A stretch of 64,000 nt of DNA from Monoplex corrugatus (GCA_030674185.1 JAPXFY010000022.1:35876540-35940539); one strand, 5' to 3'. Numbered from the stretch's first letter, positions 11,061-23,779 are shown. Translations and numbers: made by a program. Notes: generated by a model from the letters alone, not told the origin.

Positions 11061-11400
11061 GGGGACAGGGAGTAGAGAGGAGCCCAGACGCATGAGCATC
11101 AGGAAAGCGTGGCAGCGTACGAAGAGGCTGGGGCGGTGAAAGGTGCAGCAGCACCTGAGCAGTCAGGCAGCCCAGACCAGCCAACACAACCAGGCTAAGA
11201 GCAAGGGGCATCAGCTGAGGTGAACAATTGTCAGGGGGAAGTGAGTCGGGCAAGTCAGTGGTGCGTGGGATCGTGTGGTGGTGGACTGGTTCAGCTGGAG
11301 GCAGGTTGTGCCAAAGATGGTAGAGACGTCCAGCACGACAGGATCGCGCAGTGCGGGGCTTACGACACAGCCCCAGCTCACGTATGCGCTGGTAGACGTG
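11061..11400 (-). pseudogene. Open frame, possibly a CR1 ORF2 leader; identity uncertain
   Basis: One minus-strand frame stays open from about 11400 to 10795. Its first part, VYQRIRELGLCRKPRTARSC, resembles the basic leader ahead of the endonuclease in molluscan CR1-like ORF2 proteins. From the ATG at 11211 it reads MPLALSLVVLAGLGCLTAQV, a hydrophobic segment of about 22 residues that could be a signal anchor, followed by a Pro/Ser-rich stretch and a run-in to the CR1 fragment at 10823. The nearby CR1 fragment favours a rearranged LINE. A host type II membrane protein exon is the alternative; I do not recognise one. Confidence 0.3.
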
Positions 11401-12130
11401 GTGTTGTTGTTGGTGGTGGTTGTAGTGGTAATTTTGTTATCGTTGTTTAAGGTATTATTGTTTTCGATTTTGTTGTTGTTGATATTGTTATTGGTGTAGG
11501 TGTTGTTGTTGTTGCTGTTGGTAAGTATGTGTCTGTCAGTTACATTAAGATTGGTCAAAGGCCAGTGTTAGAATTACACAAAACATGCCGCGGAAATATG
11601 TCAGCAAGGATTTCTCAATGCTTGATCGACGTGTCTGGGTCTAGTCTAGTTCACATTGTCCAAATGCACACGATGCATGCTGTGTTTGGACCACTACAGT
11701 TAAAGATGCACAAATAATAGAGTTCTTACAGCTCAGTTCTTGCGTGTCGACTTAAATGCAGTTTAGTGCATACATTTGATGTAAGTAGAATGTACAGTGA
11801 AATGTCTGTGGCCTCAGTTGATTTTTTAGGTTAAATGTCGCACGAATGTGCTGTTGAAAGAGCGCAACAAGAGATATTAACAATATGGCCAGACTGTCAT
11901 CTTTGTATTATTTTCTGAAGTACACATACCGAAAACAACACAAAATACTGTGTACCAGAACAGCATTATTCATATTCCGTGGATGTACTATTTTTTATTA
12001 CAATAATAATAACGATGTTTGTAAAGTTGGAAGTCTTGATAAACAAATCAAATGAAAGCGCATAGTCTCGTCATTAACGAAAACAGTCCCCCACAGCGAT
12101 AATTCAAGGGCACAAAGCGCGTGCACAACC
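11401..12130. other. Anonymous sequence with GTT-rich start
   Basis: Imperfect (GTT)n lies at about 11400-11520. The rest shows no gene, RNA or repeat that I recognise. Confidence 0.45.
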
Positions 12131-12455
12131 GGGAGGGGAAGGACAGTAGTGGAGTGGGGCCAAGAGGTGGGTACATGGAAGGGAAGGACAGGAGTGGAGT
12201 GGGGCCAAGAGGTGGGTACATGGAGGGAAGGACAGGAGTGGAGTGGGGCCAAGAGGTGGGTACATGGAGGGAAGGACAGGAGTGGAGTGGGGCCAAGAGG
12301 TGGGTACATGGAGGGGAAGGACAGGAGTGGAGTGGGGCCAAGAGGTGGGTACATGGAGGGGAAGGACAGGAGTGGAGTGGGGCCAAGAGGTGGGTACATG
12401 GAGGGGAAGGACAGGAGTGGAGTGGGGCCAATGAGGGTGGGTACATGGAGGGGAA
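12131..12455 (+). repeat. 44/45-bp minisatellite, about 7 copies
   Basis: The unit is gtggagtggggccaagaggt, then gggtacatggaggggaagga, then cagga. Some units lack one g and are 44 bp, so the frame shifts between copies. The last unit is divergent (ggccaatgagggtggg). Confidence 0.95.
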
Positions 12456-13515
<1,060 letters not shown>

Positions 13516-13769
13516 CAAGCTCGCACACGCACAAAGAGAGAGGAAGAAAAAATGAAATTTTCATGTTGTGACGAGCAATCTCAGCCATATCATGGCGTTC
13601 CTTATTAATACTGGTATATATGAGGTCGATTTTTGGTAGGCAAGTTTTATGTACATTTGCTGTGTGCTTAGTGTTGGAAAGACTGACGCTAGCTGGTCCC
13701 TGTTGTCTCACATCAAAACTGACAATTGCACAGAATGAGCAATAATGGCCGGTACCATCTAATCGGCCA

Positions 13770-14285
13770 CTGATTCGCTGAAATTGGCTGTACATTCCGT
13801 GAAATCGGCTGTCCATTCTGTGAAATCGGCTGTCCATTCTGTGAATTCGGCTGTCCATTCTGTGAAATCGGCTATCTGTTCGGTGAAATCGGCTGTACAT
13901 TCCGTGAAATCGGCTGTCCATTCTGTGAAATCGGCTACCTATTCGGTGAAATCGGCTGTCCATCTGTGAAATCGGCTATCTATTCGGTGAAATCGGCTGT
14001 ACATTCCATGAAATCGGCTGTCCATTCTGTGAAATCGGCTATCTGTTCTGTGAAATCGGCTATCTATTCTGTGAAATCAGCTGTCCATTCTGTGAAATCG
14101 GCTATCTATTCCGTGAAATCGGCTATCTATTCTGTGAAATCAGCTGTCCATTCCGTGAAATCGGCTGTCTATTCCGTGAAATCGGCTGTCCATTCGCTGA
14201 AATTGGCTGTCCATTCCGTGAAATCAGCTATCTATTCTGTGAAATTGGCTTCCATTTCTTGAAAATGGCTGTCCATTCGGTGGAG
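13770..14285 (+). repeat. 21-bp minisatellite, about 24 copies
   Basis: The unit ctgtgaaatcggctgtccat plus t is 21 bp (seven codons, HSVKSAV in frame). Variants are ctatctattc for ctgtccattc and ccgtg or cggtg for ctgtg. One unit has lost a base at about 13962, which splits the open frame. Not a gene. Confidence 0.95.
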
Positions 14286-14452
14286 TAGCAGTGTAGGGAT
14301 ACACAAAATGTTGGTTATTTCAACAGATGGACAGATTCTTGCCGATTACGCAACGTGTGCAAAATAGCTGCCTGATAACACGGAATCAGCAGTTTCACAA
14401 GTTGGGCATGACATACAGGCAGCCACACACAGACACAGTGACAGTGAGGTAA

Positions 14453-14477
14453 GGGGGGGGGGGGGGAAGGGGGGGAG
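14453..14477 (+). repeat. Poly-G tract
   Basis: About 13 g, then aa, then 7 g, at the start of otherwise anonymous sequence (14478-14600). Confidence 0.8.
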
Positions 14478-14619
14478 AGAAAACAACATGGTCAAGCCAT
14501 ACTAGCCATCTTTTTTACGGAAAAAAACGGCTAAAAGCCCTGGACAGAGAAATATCTGAAAAGGGATTTATACCCGTATGTTTTTGTTTGCATGCGTAAA
14601 TGTGTCCACATGCGTGTGT

Positions 14620-14708
14620 TTGTGTGTGCGTGTATTTATGTGTGTGTGTGTGTTATCTGTCTTTGTTTTTGTGTGTCTGCTACTCCTTCTTCTCTCTAGG
14701 TGTGTCTG

Positions 14709-14786
<78 letters not shown>

Positions 14787-14914
14787 TGTGTGTGTCTCAG
14801 CCTCTCTCTGTCTCTGTCTGTCTTTGTCTCTCTCTCAGTCTGTCTGTCTCTCTCTGTCTCTGTCTCGGTCTCTCTCTGTCTGTCTCTCTCTGTGTCTGTC
14901 TCTCTCTCTGTCTG

Positions 14915-14945
<31 letters not shown>

Positions 14946-15055
14946 GTCTCGGTCTCTCTCTCTCTGTCTCTCTCTCTCTGTCTGTCTCTGTCTCTCTCTC
15001 TGTCTGTCTCTGTCTCTCTCTCTGTCTGTCTGCCTCCGTCCCTGTCTCTCTCTCC
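14620..15055 (+). repeat. (GT)n/(CT)n/(GTCT)n compound tract
   Basis: GT-rich, then (CT)n at 14730-14770, (GT)n at 14770-14796, and a long mixture of tgtctctctctg units to about 15052. All frames are simple-repeat shadows. Confidence 0.95.
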
Positions 15056-15194
15056 CCATACACACCCAGTACTCTCCATTTAAAAATAAACAAAAGGGTG
15101 GAGGGGGGATGAAAAAACAACAGAACGACGACAAGAAATTAGAATCCGTAACAAGGAGGTCATAAAGATCAATGGGAGTGAGAAAAGATTAGGA

Positions 15195-15830
15195 AAAGTG
15201 ATTGATACAACCAGTCCACCAGAACCAGTCCATCACAGGAAAAGTGATCGATCACAACCAGTCCATCATAGGGACAGTGACTAATCTTAACCAGTCCATC
15301 ATAGAAAGAGTTATCACAACCAGTCTGTCACAGGGAACGTGACCACAACCAGTCCATCGTAGGAAGAGTGATCACAACCAGTCCATCACAGGGAAAGTCA
15401 TCACAACCAGTCTTATACGGGGAAACTCATCACAACCAGTCATCAGAGTGAGAGTGATCACAACCAGTCCATCATATGGAAAGTGCCACAACCAATCCAT
15501 CAGAGTGAGAGAGATCACAACCAGTCCATCACAGGGTAAATGACTAATCACAGCCAGTCCATCATAGGGAAAGTGCCACAAGCAATCCATCAGAGTGAGA
15601 GTGATCACAACCAGTCCACCACAGGGAGAATTGATCACAACCAGTCCATCACGGGGAAAGTGCCACAACCAATCCATCAGAGTGAGAATGATCACAACCA
15701 GTCCATCACAGGGAGAGTGATCACAACCAGTCCATCAAAGGGAAAGTGCCACAACCAATCCATCAGAGTAAGAGTGATCACAACCAGTCCATCACAGGGA
15801 AACTCATCACGGCCAGTCCATCACAGTCGT
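15195..15830 (+). repeat. Minisatellite of about 28-31 bp in alternating A/B units
   Basis: Units of the type gatcacaaccagtccatcac agggaaagt alternate in the second half with gccacaaccaatccatcaga gtgagagt. The alternation gives a dimeric higher-order period of roughly 57 bp at 15470-15800. Confidence 0.9.
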
Positions 15831-16405
15831 CATGGCTCATCATCATGTCGGCAGGGGTCACAAGTGGCGGCACACTTCAAACGATAACATGGTCATGACA
15901 GCTATCATAAGGTTATCCTGCATCATCGCCCACCACACACTGCTGCCACCTTCTCGCCCTAGCCGTGTCCCACCATCGCCCTATCCACCCACCTCTACCG
16001 TCTTCACACATACTCATATATTGGGACGCGCGCATAAAACGATCATAATTATGCTGTATTGACGTTGAAAACAACTTCAGATAGGAAGCAGTTTGACCTT
16101 TCATTGGAAAAGAAAGTTCATGTATTTAGCAAACGACAAATACACGGACAGACACTTGAATTCAGCCAAAACTGTTTTCTTAAAGATTGATAATGATATT
16201 AATAATAATGTGTAACGGTGTTGATGATGATGATGATAATAATAATAATGATAATATTAATACTAATCATAGTGGTGATAATACTTGTAATACCAACAGA
16301 CATTGATATCATCATCATCATTGCAATAATTCCAGTGATTGTTTTATTTTGATTCCAATAGTTAGGATGCGATAAGTGTAGCTTTTATTGATTTGGATGA
16401 TAAGA
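15831..16405. other. Anonymous sequence with GAT/AAT triplets
   Basis: No gene is recognised. Imperfect gat and aat triplets lie at 16205-16260. Confidence 0.4.
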
Positions 16406-16409
16406 TCAT

Positions 16410-17395
16410 GAGAACAGGCTGAAGACTGGTAGAAAATGGAAAGTCCAGAAGGTAGTGGACGCGGCGAAGAAAAGCCTCAAATGTCAGAGAAATAGTAGGA
16501 CACACACACAAACCAACAGGCATGGACTGGGATCTGTAAAAATGGAATGGTGGTCACAGGCCGAGGGAAAAACAAAGCGGGAAATGACTGATAAAACTTA
16601 GAGGATTCTAAAACAATCCAAAAGGCAGTCCAACAAAGCCAACAGGAGCAATGGACAACCTGGGAAATCAGACCCCAAGAATTGTCAGTTAGAATTACAT
16701 GTGGCATATGGTCCCTTGCAGGATCAGTTTCATCGTCTGATCTGTATTTAACGGCTTGTCCTCGAATGCAAATCTGGTAAAATGGGGGAAAGCAGATGAC
16801 CCTGCCTGCGTGCTCTGCTATGGCAAGCATGTCCTGAGCTCATGCAAAATAGTTCTAACCAAAAAGGGAGGGGTTCCACATGGGGGCATAATCAGTTGCT
16901 TAAAGAGATCGCACAATCGATCAGTAGGCCTACTGCTAGAACAAAAATCCACACTACCAGAAGCTTCACCTTTCCACTGGGCAGGAGCAACAAACTGTAG
17001 TGTGGAACACTTAGTGACATTTACAGCACTGAGGCGGGATCTGCTTGATGGAGTGGATGACTGGGCGTGTCATGAGATTGGGTGCATTAGTCAACTGCCA
17101 TTCATCAAAAAACAATTGATTCTGATCAATCGGACAGTACCGTACGAAAGTAGAATGGAGGAAGCCCATTTCTGTGAGACTAGAAACTTTGCCAATCTAG
17201 CCAGCAACTTAAAAAACCCAGCTTCCAGGCCAATGTCCACTCCATAAAAGTAGGAGCAAAGGGGTTAGTAGGCACAGCTATCGATTTCTGGGAAAGACAG
17301 GACTGGAGTTCTAAAGGCAATGGCAGAAGCATGTAAAAGTTTTCTAGATGGATCTGGTCAAGGAGGAAGGGAATAGAAAGTCATAACGCTTAACA
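16410..17395 (+). pseudogene. R2-like (restriction-like endonuclease) LINE, 3' part of ORF
   Basis: Translation across several frames gives the C-terminal region of a non-LTR element of the R2/NeSL/HERO kind. It has a zinc-knuckle-like remnant (CVLCYGKHVLSSC), preceded by SNANLVKWGK, and then a restriction-like endonuclease-like segment (KKQLILINRTVPYESRMEE). The start near 16410 aligns with about 38980 of the longer copy at 36.9-40.3 kb. It is broken by many stops and frame changes, for example at about 16490 and 16590. Only the segment 16756-17247 is open. Not functional. Confidence 0.65.
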
Positions 17396-17500
17396 TGTCC
17401 CTACGTACAACAGGTGTCCCCTACGTACAACAGGCGTCCCCTACGTACAACAGGTTTCCCCTACGTACAACAGGTGTCCCCTACGTACAACAGGTGTCCG
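17396..17500 (+). repeat. 20-bp tandem repeat, 5 copies, at the LINE/tail junction
   Basis: The unit cctacgtacaacaggtgtcc repeats five times (gcg and gttt variants). The other LINE copy has a single equivalent, 'cctatatgttgctggtgacc', at about 40003-40022, so the unit was amplified in place. Confidence 0.9.
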
Positions 17501-17640
17501 ATAGCCGAGTGGTTCAGACATCTGTCAAAGAGATGATTTGGCTTTGAAATGTCCGACCACCCTGGAGGCAGCCCGCCCGGGGGAAAAGGCGCCTCCTCTG
17601 AGGACCTCCTGCTGTTTAGCTTTCCCCTGAGTTTGTTGCT
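17497..17640 (+). mobile_element. tRNA-like 3' region of the R2-like LINE (copy 1)
   Basis: The A-box-like sequence tagccgagtggttcagac (17502-17519) is close to the pol III consensus for class II tRNAs. The B-box region near 17550 is decayed. Downstream, 'tctgaggacctcctgctg' matches 'tctgaggactttctgttg' at about 40220. The same two blocks in the same order end the longer copy, so they belong to the element or to a SINE that shares its tail. Confidence 0.6.
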
Positions 17641-18402
17641 ACTAACGTTAAAGTCATATTACAAGAGCACTGTAATAATGGCAGCAGTTTTGAGTTTTTA
17701 GCAGAATAATACTGTACCGCCTCATTGCATTCTGAGACTGTTTCTCACAGCAGGAAGCAGAGTACCGGCGGTGTCTCCATTCCCCCACTGTGGGGGAAGT
17801 CATCTCTATCTGCCTCCTTATCTGTCGTGTCAGAAAATTGTCATTACCTGTCACATCTCTGCTTTCATTCACCGGCATCAAAGCCAAGTGAAAAGAGAGA
17901 GAGGGAGGGAGGGAGAAAGGTGCTGTTACTCCAAGAGGAAGGTGCTGTTACTCACAAGAGGAAGGTACTGTTACTCACAAGAGGAAGGTGCTGTTACTCA
18001 CTTACTCTCCCGTCTGACAGAACCTGCTGTTGTTTGAATTCTTGTGTTCCTGCCATCTTTTGCTGCCTCACTATGGCAGCATGCTAGTTTCCTCACTGTG
18101 TTCACACAAAATATATTGCTGCAAAGTTTTAAGTAGAATCTCATGACATCAGCGGTCTGACACAGGCTGATGACATTTCTCATGGTAATTTTGGATCTCC
18201 GTTGAACTGTATTTGAATTTGAAGTTTAAGGCATATCGCATATGATGGCGCCTACCTGAGTGATAAAGCAAACGTAGCTTCCAAGGGTTAAAAGAAATGT
18301 GGCTGGAAAGACATAAAGAAAACGAGACAAGCATAAATAAAGAATGAAAACAGGAATCAGAAAAATCCGAAGAAAGAATAAGAATGCGTCTTTAATATAA
18401 GA
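17641..18402. other. Anonymous sequence with a 23-bp tandem repeat
   Basis: About four units of aggaaggtgctgttactcac aag lie at 17915-18002. No gene is recognised in the rest. Confidence 0.5.
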
Positions 18403-18565
18403 CAAGACAGGCGCAAATTTTCGGCCACACTGGACAGAGCAGCAGGGAAGTTTCAGTCTTTTTCTCGTCATTGTTGTATTTGGTGTTTGTTTGTTTGTGA
18501 TCTTACGCTTGACTAAAGCCAGTTGGCCGAACATTTGTGCCTGTCTTGTCTGGTTGTATTAAATA
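18403..18565. repeat. Inverted pair of dispersed repeat A
   Basis: The left arm at 18395-18430 (ataagacaagacaggcgc, aaattttcggcca) is the near reverse complement of 18519-18562 (tggccgaacatttgtgcc, tgtcttgtc). The right arm belongs to a longer copy of repeat A starting at 18448. An inverted terminal arrangement fits a Penelope-like or foldback element. Confidence 0.55.
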
Positions 18566-19374
18566 CTGGTTCGTATTCTTTTTTCGTGTTTTTTCTTCTG
18601 GTTCCTGTTTGCTTGAACGCGGGTAGTCACACTTGTTTTTGGATAAAGAATGAACGAAAAAGAATAAGAAAAAACAAAAAAAACAAACAGCAACCAACCC
18701 ATGAAAAAGAAAGAACACATTTTTGGAGAGGTGAGTGTGGATGGGGTATTTCTTGAGTTTTCCTAACAAACTGCACGGAACAAATTCTTTTATCGTTAAT
18801 GACATTTACCTTTGTTGGTGTCTTTTGTACCGAATCGGAACTGTACTTTAGCAGCATATGGTTGTAAGACAGCGGTAACCTAGGTTTGTAATCCATGTTA
18901 TAGCTTAGGATGGCCATGGATGAAAGCTTTTATTTAACTTTATTTGTATACAAGTTTTCTTTCATTTATTGAAAAACGGCAAATCGAAATGTACTTAGAT
19001 AATCATAATCTGACCGAATTTGACCGCACAGAACCATATGCCGTACGCGAGGCGGAATGATGTAAAAGTTAGGCATGACTTTAGACTGTTTATGTTTCTC
19101 TGTGAAGCATTCAATTTTCTCTCTTCCTGACGAAGAACTGCACCATACTTTGAATTTTAACTGCTACATGTTGTCTTTGCACATCATCCCCTCCACGATC
19201 TCCTTCCTCACCCCTGTCTGTCTTTCTCCTTTGGATAGCAGGTGAAAGAACTGTTCACCGGGTTCATCTGTTTATCTTCCAAAAATAAACGTTTATCACA
19301 TCTTATTGCATCATATCCTATTAACTTGTATATCCTTCATGTCATCGTATTCCGCTCCCTTCCTCCTCCATCTC
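18566..19374. other. Anonymous sequence
   Basis: No recognisable gene, RNA or repeat. Confidence 0.4.

Positions 19375-19453
<79 letters not shown>
19375..19453 (+). repeat. (CT)n microsatellite
   Basis: About 75 bp of pure (CT)n. Confidence 0.97.
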
Positions 19454-20970
19454 ACACTTCATCTTTTTTCAAAACACAGATATCTCTCTCGCACTCCGTC
19501 GTCGCCTTCTTATTTCAAAAAGTGTTCATATTCAACATGCTTTGTCTTTTTTTTTTAACAACTGTTAACAGGAGAAAATGGAACAGTGGTATAACAAAGA
19601 ACAGATACATTACCTCTTTTACTTAGATACCTTTCTGTTAGACGGGAGAAATTTTTTTACATTATTTTAGTTCACTTGTACACGTTATTGTATTGTTGTG
19701 ACATATTGGTGTACGGAGAGTTGAAGGAAGAACACTGTGATCAGGGAAGACGATAAAGATGATACATGGATACTCTGAAGGCCTTTCTCGTCGGCTACAA
19801 CACCACTACAACAGACTGTCTGCAAGTCAGTAACCTGGCCACAGTAGTGCACGCAGCGCCCGGACATTTTGAAGCGTTTGAGCTGTGCAGAAGAGAAGGG
19901 AGATCGGCGGAGACAGAACCCCAGGCAACGGGACCCCTTTCCACGCAGCACCTGTGAAAGAACATGTGTCGCCAGGATCGGCCTTTTACACCACATGGAC
20001 ATGGAGAGCCATACCAGGCACTACAGGATCAGTAGGCATTCTCGTCCGTCAGATCGACGGGAGAATCCATCCTCCTCCTCATTATCATCATATTGTTATG
20101 ACTTCTGCCGTTGTCATTATTGTTAGTGATATCCATATTGCCTGACTTCTTTGTGTGTTTTATTTTCCTGTGCTGTCTCTTTTGGTTTGTGTGCATAAAT
20201 CGGCAGGATCCTTTGTGTGGTGAAATGTCCCTATATAAGATCGCCTTATCATCATCATCGTTGTTGTTGTTACTATTACCATTGTTGTCATTGTTGTTTG
20301 GTGAAATGTCGCTTGTTATCATCATCATCATCATCACCATCATCTCATCATCATTTTTATTAATAGTATTTGTATTATTGTCATCATTATTAAAAACAAA
20401 AGGCTCCAGGCAGCAGCTAGGAAGAGGGCGCGATGCGCAATCAGATGTATCTCCAGCGAAACACACACATAGTTCCATCATCTCTCCAGATCATAGATGC
20501 TGGTTGATTTTGATTCAAAGCTTCACCTCAGTTTGATGTGGATTTTGCTTTTTGTTTCCATTTGTTTTCGTTAAGTTTAGTTTTGTTTTTACCTCAGTTC
20601 ATTCCCCACCTGACCACACACGGCATCATATGCCTAGCTTGTGTACATTCCTTCCATCGACATGAAATAAACTCTTTGTAATGAATAAGCGAAATTCAAC
20701 AAACAAACAAACAAACAAAACGGACGAACGAACGAGGTAGTATTGCCTTCATTTAATCTGTACAAAAGGAGACAAACTGCCGGATACTGCACTGTCAAGT
20801 GAGGTAACTATGTGTACATTGCTGGATGTTATCTGTCTAACGCCAGGAAACAAACAGGAATTGTGACATGAACGATAATCGTGCAAATATCATACATTGC
20901 CACTGTGTGCTGGTTCACTGGAAATTGCATACACGTGTCTTTGTTTGCTGCTTTGTTTTGTTTTCTGGGT
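19454..20970. other. Anonymous sequence
   Basis: No recognised gene. A 63-codon open frame at 19766-19957 (MDTLKAFLVGYNTTTTDC at its start) is not low-complexity, but no domain is visible and no convincing splice sites bound it. Triplet-rich (atc)n tracts lie at 20250-20390, and short (acaa)n at 20699-20720. Confidence 0.35.
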
Positions 20971-20974
20971 TCCT

Positions 20975-21036
<62 letters not shown>
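20975..21036 (+). repeat. (CT)n microsatellite
   Basis: Interrupted (CT)n, followed by anonymous sequence with cctgtcctgtc-type pyrimidine repeats at 21130-21260. Confidence 0.9.
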
Positions 21037-21038
<2 letters not shown>

Positions 21039-21394
21039 AATAAAAAAAGCTGTTTGCTGCTCATGTGTACCAGACGTTCTTCACTGAAGTCTGTGTAAGA
21101 GTCCTAATGACAGCTTTAACGTATTTTCGTGTCCTGCCGTGTCCTGTTTGTCGTGTTGTTTCCTGTCCTGTCTTGTTTGCCGTGTTGTGTCCTATCCTGT
21201 CCTGTTCTATCTTGTGTTTTGTTTATGTTGTCTTCTCGTGTCTTGTCTTGTCTTGTCGTATCTGACGTGACATGACTGACTATAATTGGGTTAAAAAAGA
21301 AAGAAATATGTTTAGGAACAGAGGAGAAATGCATAAAGACAGCATATATAATCTAACAATACTCTGTAGTACGTGAGGTCCTGACTCTGGTTTC

Positions 21395-21640
21395 TCGGAG
21401 ACCTGGTTGGCGTAGAGATAGAAAGCTAGCTTCCAGTCTCACTGCCCAAGTTACAGTTTGCGTTCGGGAAAACTTGATGCCCATAACCTTCAGTCTTATC
21501 AAGTGTCCAATACTTATAGTCGCGAGCTTTCTTCAGGGTTGGAAAAGGTAAAGCAGCAAGAGATAGAGGATGGGCCCTGCATTCATAAATGCTGACCTGA
21601 GGTAAGTTGAGGATTCTACCACCTCATTTCCCTATGACTG
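21395..21640 (+). mobile_element. Possible tRNA-derived SINE
   Basis: An A-box-like ttggcgtagagatagaaagc (21407-21426) and a B-box-like gtttgcgttcggg (21456-21468) are spaced about 30-35 bp apart, as in tRNA heads. Both deviate from consensus. No second copy is seen here. Confidence 0.35.
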
Positions 21641-21850
21641 CACAATTATGGAACGACCTTTAACATTTTGTAACCGTGTATCATTCTGCCGTAAATCCGA
21701 CGGATGGGCTTCCAGAAGAAGAGATGGCTTGGCTTCAAGATTGAAATGAGACGCTTTTTTCCCTATCATGATGATTGTCTAAAGCCTAGCCGACTGCTCA
21801 CAGCCATATCAGGGCTATAATCATGGGATAATAATGATAATCATCATAAA
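21641..21850 (+). pseudogene. Possible LINE ORF2 C-terminal remnant and tail
   Basis: A short frame reads PMTAQLWNDL and later a basic/Phe segment, like the conserved end of CR1-type ORF2 proteins (LWN-L). It is followed by 'gccatatcagggctataatc' and an ataatgataat triplet tail. Short and decayed. Confidence 0.35.
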
Positions 21851-21864
21851 TTATAATGATAATA

Positions 21865-21920
21865 ATAATAGTAGCATTTATAAGGCGCCAAATCTTAATT
21901 CAAGAATCAAACCACTCTCA
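21865..21920 (-). repeat. Divergent CR1-like 3' tail
   Basis: The 'catttataaggcgccaaatc ttaattcaagaatcaaa' block is a diverged form of the 'atttatatagcgcaaaatct tgataaaatcaaatc' tail seen at 45.3, 55.8, 61.7 and 61.9 kb. Confidence 0.4.
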
Positions 21921-22135
21921 TCATTCACTAAAGCTGTCACCCATCAACAGCCAAACCACCATGGCACAAAGCACACGCAAACTGAGAGGGGAAGGACAGG
22001 AAAGAAGAAGGGTGGGTGCCCTTGACCCAAGCCATCATCCTCCATCCGTCTCACCCACACATACAAGATGCTTAGCAAGTATACACTCAAGCCTGTCCGG
22101 CGAATGACCCTTGACCAAAGTTATCATCCTCTCTG

Positions 22136-22136
<1 letters not shown>

Positions 22137-22223
<87 letters not shown>
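22137..22223 (+). repeat. (CA)n microsatellite
   Basis: About 85 bp of pure (CA)n. Confidence 0.97.
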
Positions 22224-22229
<6 letters not shown>

Positions 22230-23230
22230 ACTTTGTTCCAACATATTTTCTCTTTTTCTCTGTTCTTTTCTCCCCTATCTGTTTGTGTGTGTGTAGGGGG
22301 GGGGGATGCTCTAAGTAAAACAGTTTTTAATGTTAACATAGTTAAATGAGCAATCATTTGAATCCATATTGCCAAAAAGTAGGATAATGTTGGATGACCA
22401 AGGCGTTGGTTTTGAACTGCATTTTCATGATAAATGTAAATACCGATCTTTGCTAATTTTCAGCAAAACTGACATCAGATGCGAAAAGCAATATGAAATA
22501 ACCTTGTTCTGTTCCTTTAACGATTTGTTGCAACCCAAAAAATATCGTGCGAGCATTACAATTAAAGACTTAAACGCTCTTACAAAATTTAAATTTAAGG
22601 CTTGTGGATTTTACAGTACATGTGATAGTCAATGGTGTTTCTCAACTAAAAACTGCAGTTAAGTTGAAGTTCATTTTCTTGTTCAGTACCATGCTTCCTC
22701 TTGTATTCGTATTAAGTATGACATTACCAGTACCAGCATAAGCACGAACCTGATATGAACAGAGATCAGACGATAACAGTGTTATTTTTCCCATGTCAGT
22801 ATTTTTCTCGGACGCTTTAAAACGGAAAAACACAAGTTCATCAGTTATAGATATAACATTCTCTTCTCTGATGACTATTTGAAATATTTATTATAAATGG
22901 TAAATCGTGATTTAAATGCCTTAGTAGAAGCAGTGAATTATTCCATGTTTTAAAGGATTTGACTTTGTACATACATTTAGCACATATTTCGTTGTCGTGG
23001 TCTGAATTTGGTATGTTTATGTATATGTGTGGGGAAGGGTGGGAACGTGGTGTGTGTGATGCGTACACCTGCAGGCGCCCTTCCCCGTGTGCCGGTAAAC
23101 TACGGGATTGTTTCGTTGTGTTAGAATAGATAATGAATTTGTTCAGCTAATTATGCAGCATAATTGTTGTGTAACTTTATCTTCTGACGTGATAGTTAGG
23201 TATCAGTTGACGTGTCTCTTACTAGTTTTA
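22224..23230. other. Anonymous, AT-rich, non-repetitive sequence
   Basis: A 97-codon frame at 22369-22662 on the plus strand is of mixed composition and not repeat-derived (it contains GVGFELHFHDKC and FKACGFYSTC). I recognise no domain, and the AT-rich context makes chance likely. A short poly-G run lies at about 22304-22313. Confidence 0.3.
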
Positions 23231-23234
23231 GTCG

Positions 23235-23290
23235 TTTTTAGTTGTTGTTGTTGTTGTTGTTGTTGTTGTGGTTGTTGTTGTTGTTGTTTA
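23235..23290 (+). repeat. (TTG)n microsatellite
   Basis: About 18 TTG units with one tgg interruption. Confidence 0.9.
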
Positions 23291-23359
23291 AATCAGCCCC
23301 AGGTCTCGACTGGGATAAATGATTTAAAAGATATTAAATCATCAACTTGTCAGACAGTT

Positions 23360-23428
23360 TTCTCTGTCTGTCTGTCTCTGTCTCTCTCTCTCTTTCTCTC
23401 TCTCTCTCTACACACACACACACACACA

Positions 23429-23499
<71 letters not shown>

Positions 23500-23512
23500 A
23501 CACACCATACAC
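23360..23512 (+). repeat. (GTCT)n-(CT)n-(CA)n microsatellite
   Basis: Pyrimidine repeats to 23409, then (CA)n with three tac interruptions to 23512. Confidence 0.95.
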
Positions 23513-23639
23513 ACATAATGACAGGTGAGATAAATACGTATGTATTTTATGTTACCGCTTTATAAGTTGATTGTGGACAGAGAGAGATGAATACATTGGT
23601 TCTATTGCAATGGATATTTTTTCCTTTGTCAGTACGCTT

Positions 23640-23779
23640 TGTCTCATCTGTCTGCCTCAGTCTGTCTGTCTGTGTCTGTCTCTTTCTCTCTGTCTCTGTC
23701 TGTCTGTCTGTCTGTCTTCTTCTCTCTCTCTCTCTCTCTGTGTCTTCTCTCTCTCTCTTTCTCTTCTCTCTCTCTCTCT

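Noticed and set aside
13770..14285. CRISPR array or repetitive gene
   Set aside because: The 21-bp units are contiguous without unique spacers; it is a minisatellite.
17396..17500. CRISPR array (short direct repeats)
   Set aside because: The five 20-bp units are contiguous with no spacers, and the context is an animal LINE.
19766..19957. 63-codon frame as a small protein gene
   Set aside because: No promoter, splice or domain evidence.
22369..22662. 97-codon frame as a host gene
   Set aside because: Mixed composition is suggestive, but there is no domain and no convincing splice site, and AT-rich context makes a chance frame of this size plausible. Kept only as a note in the anonymous region.
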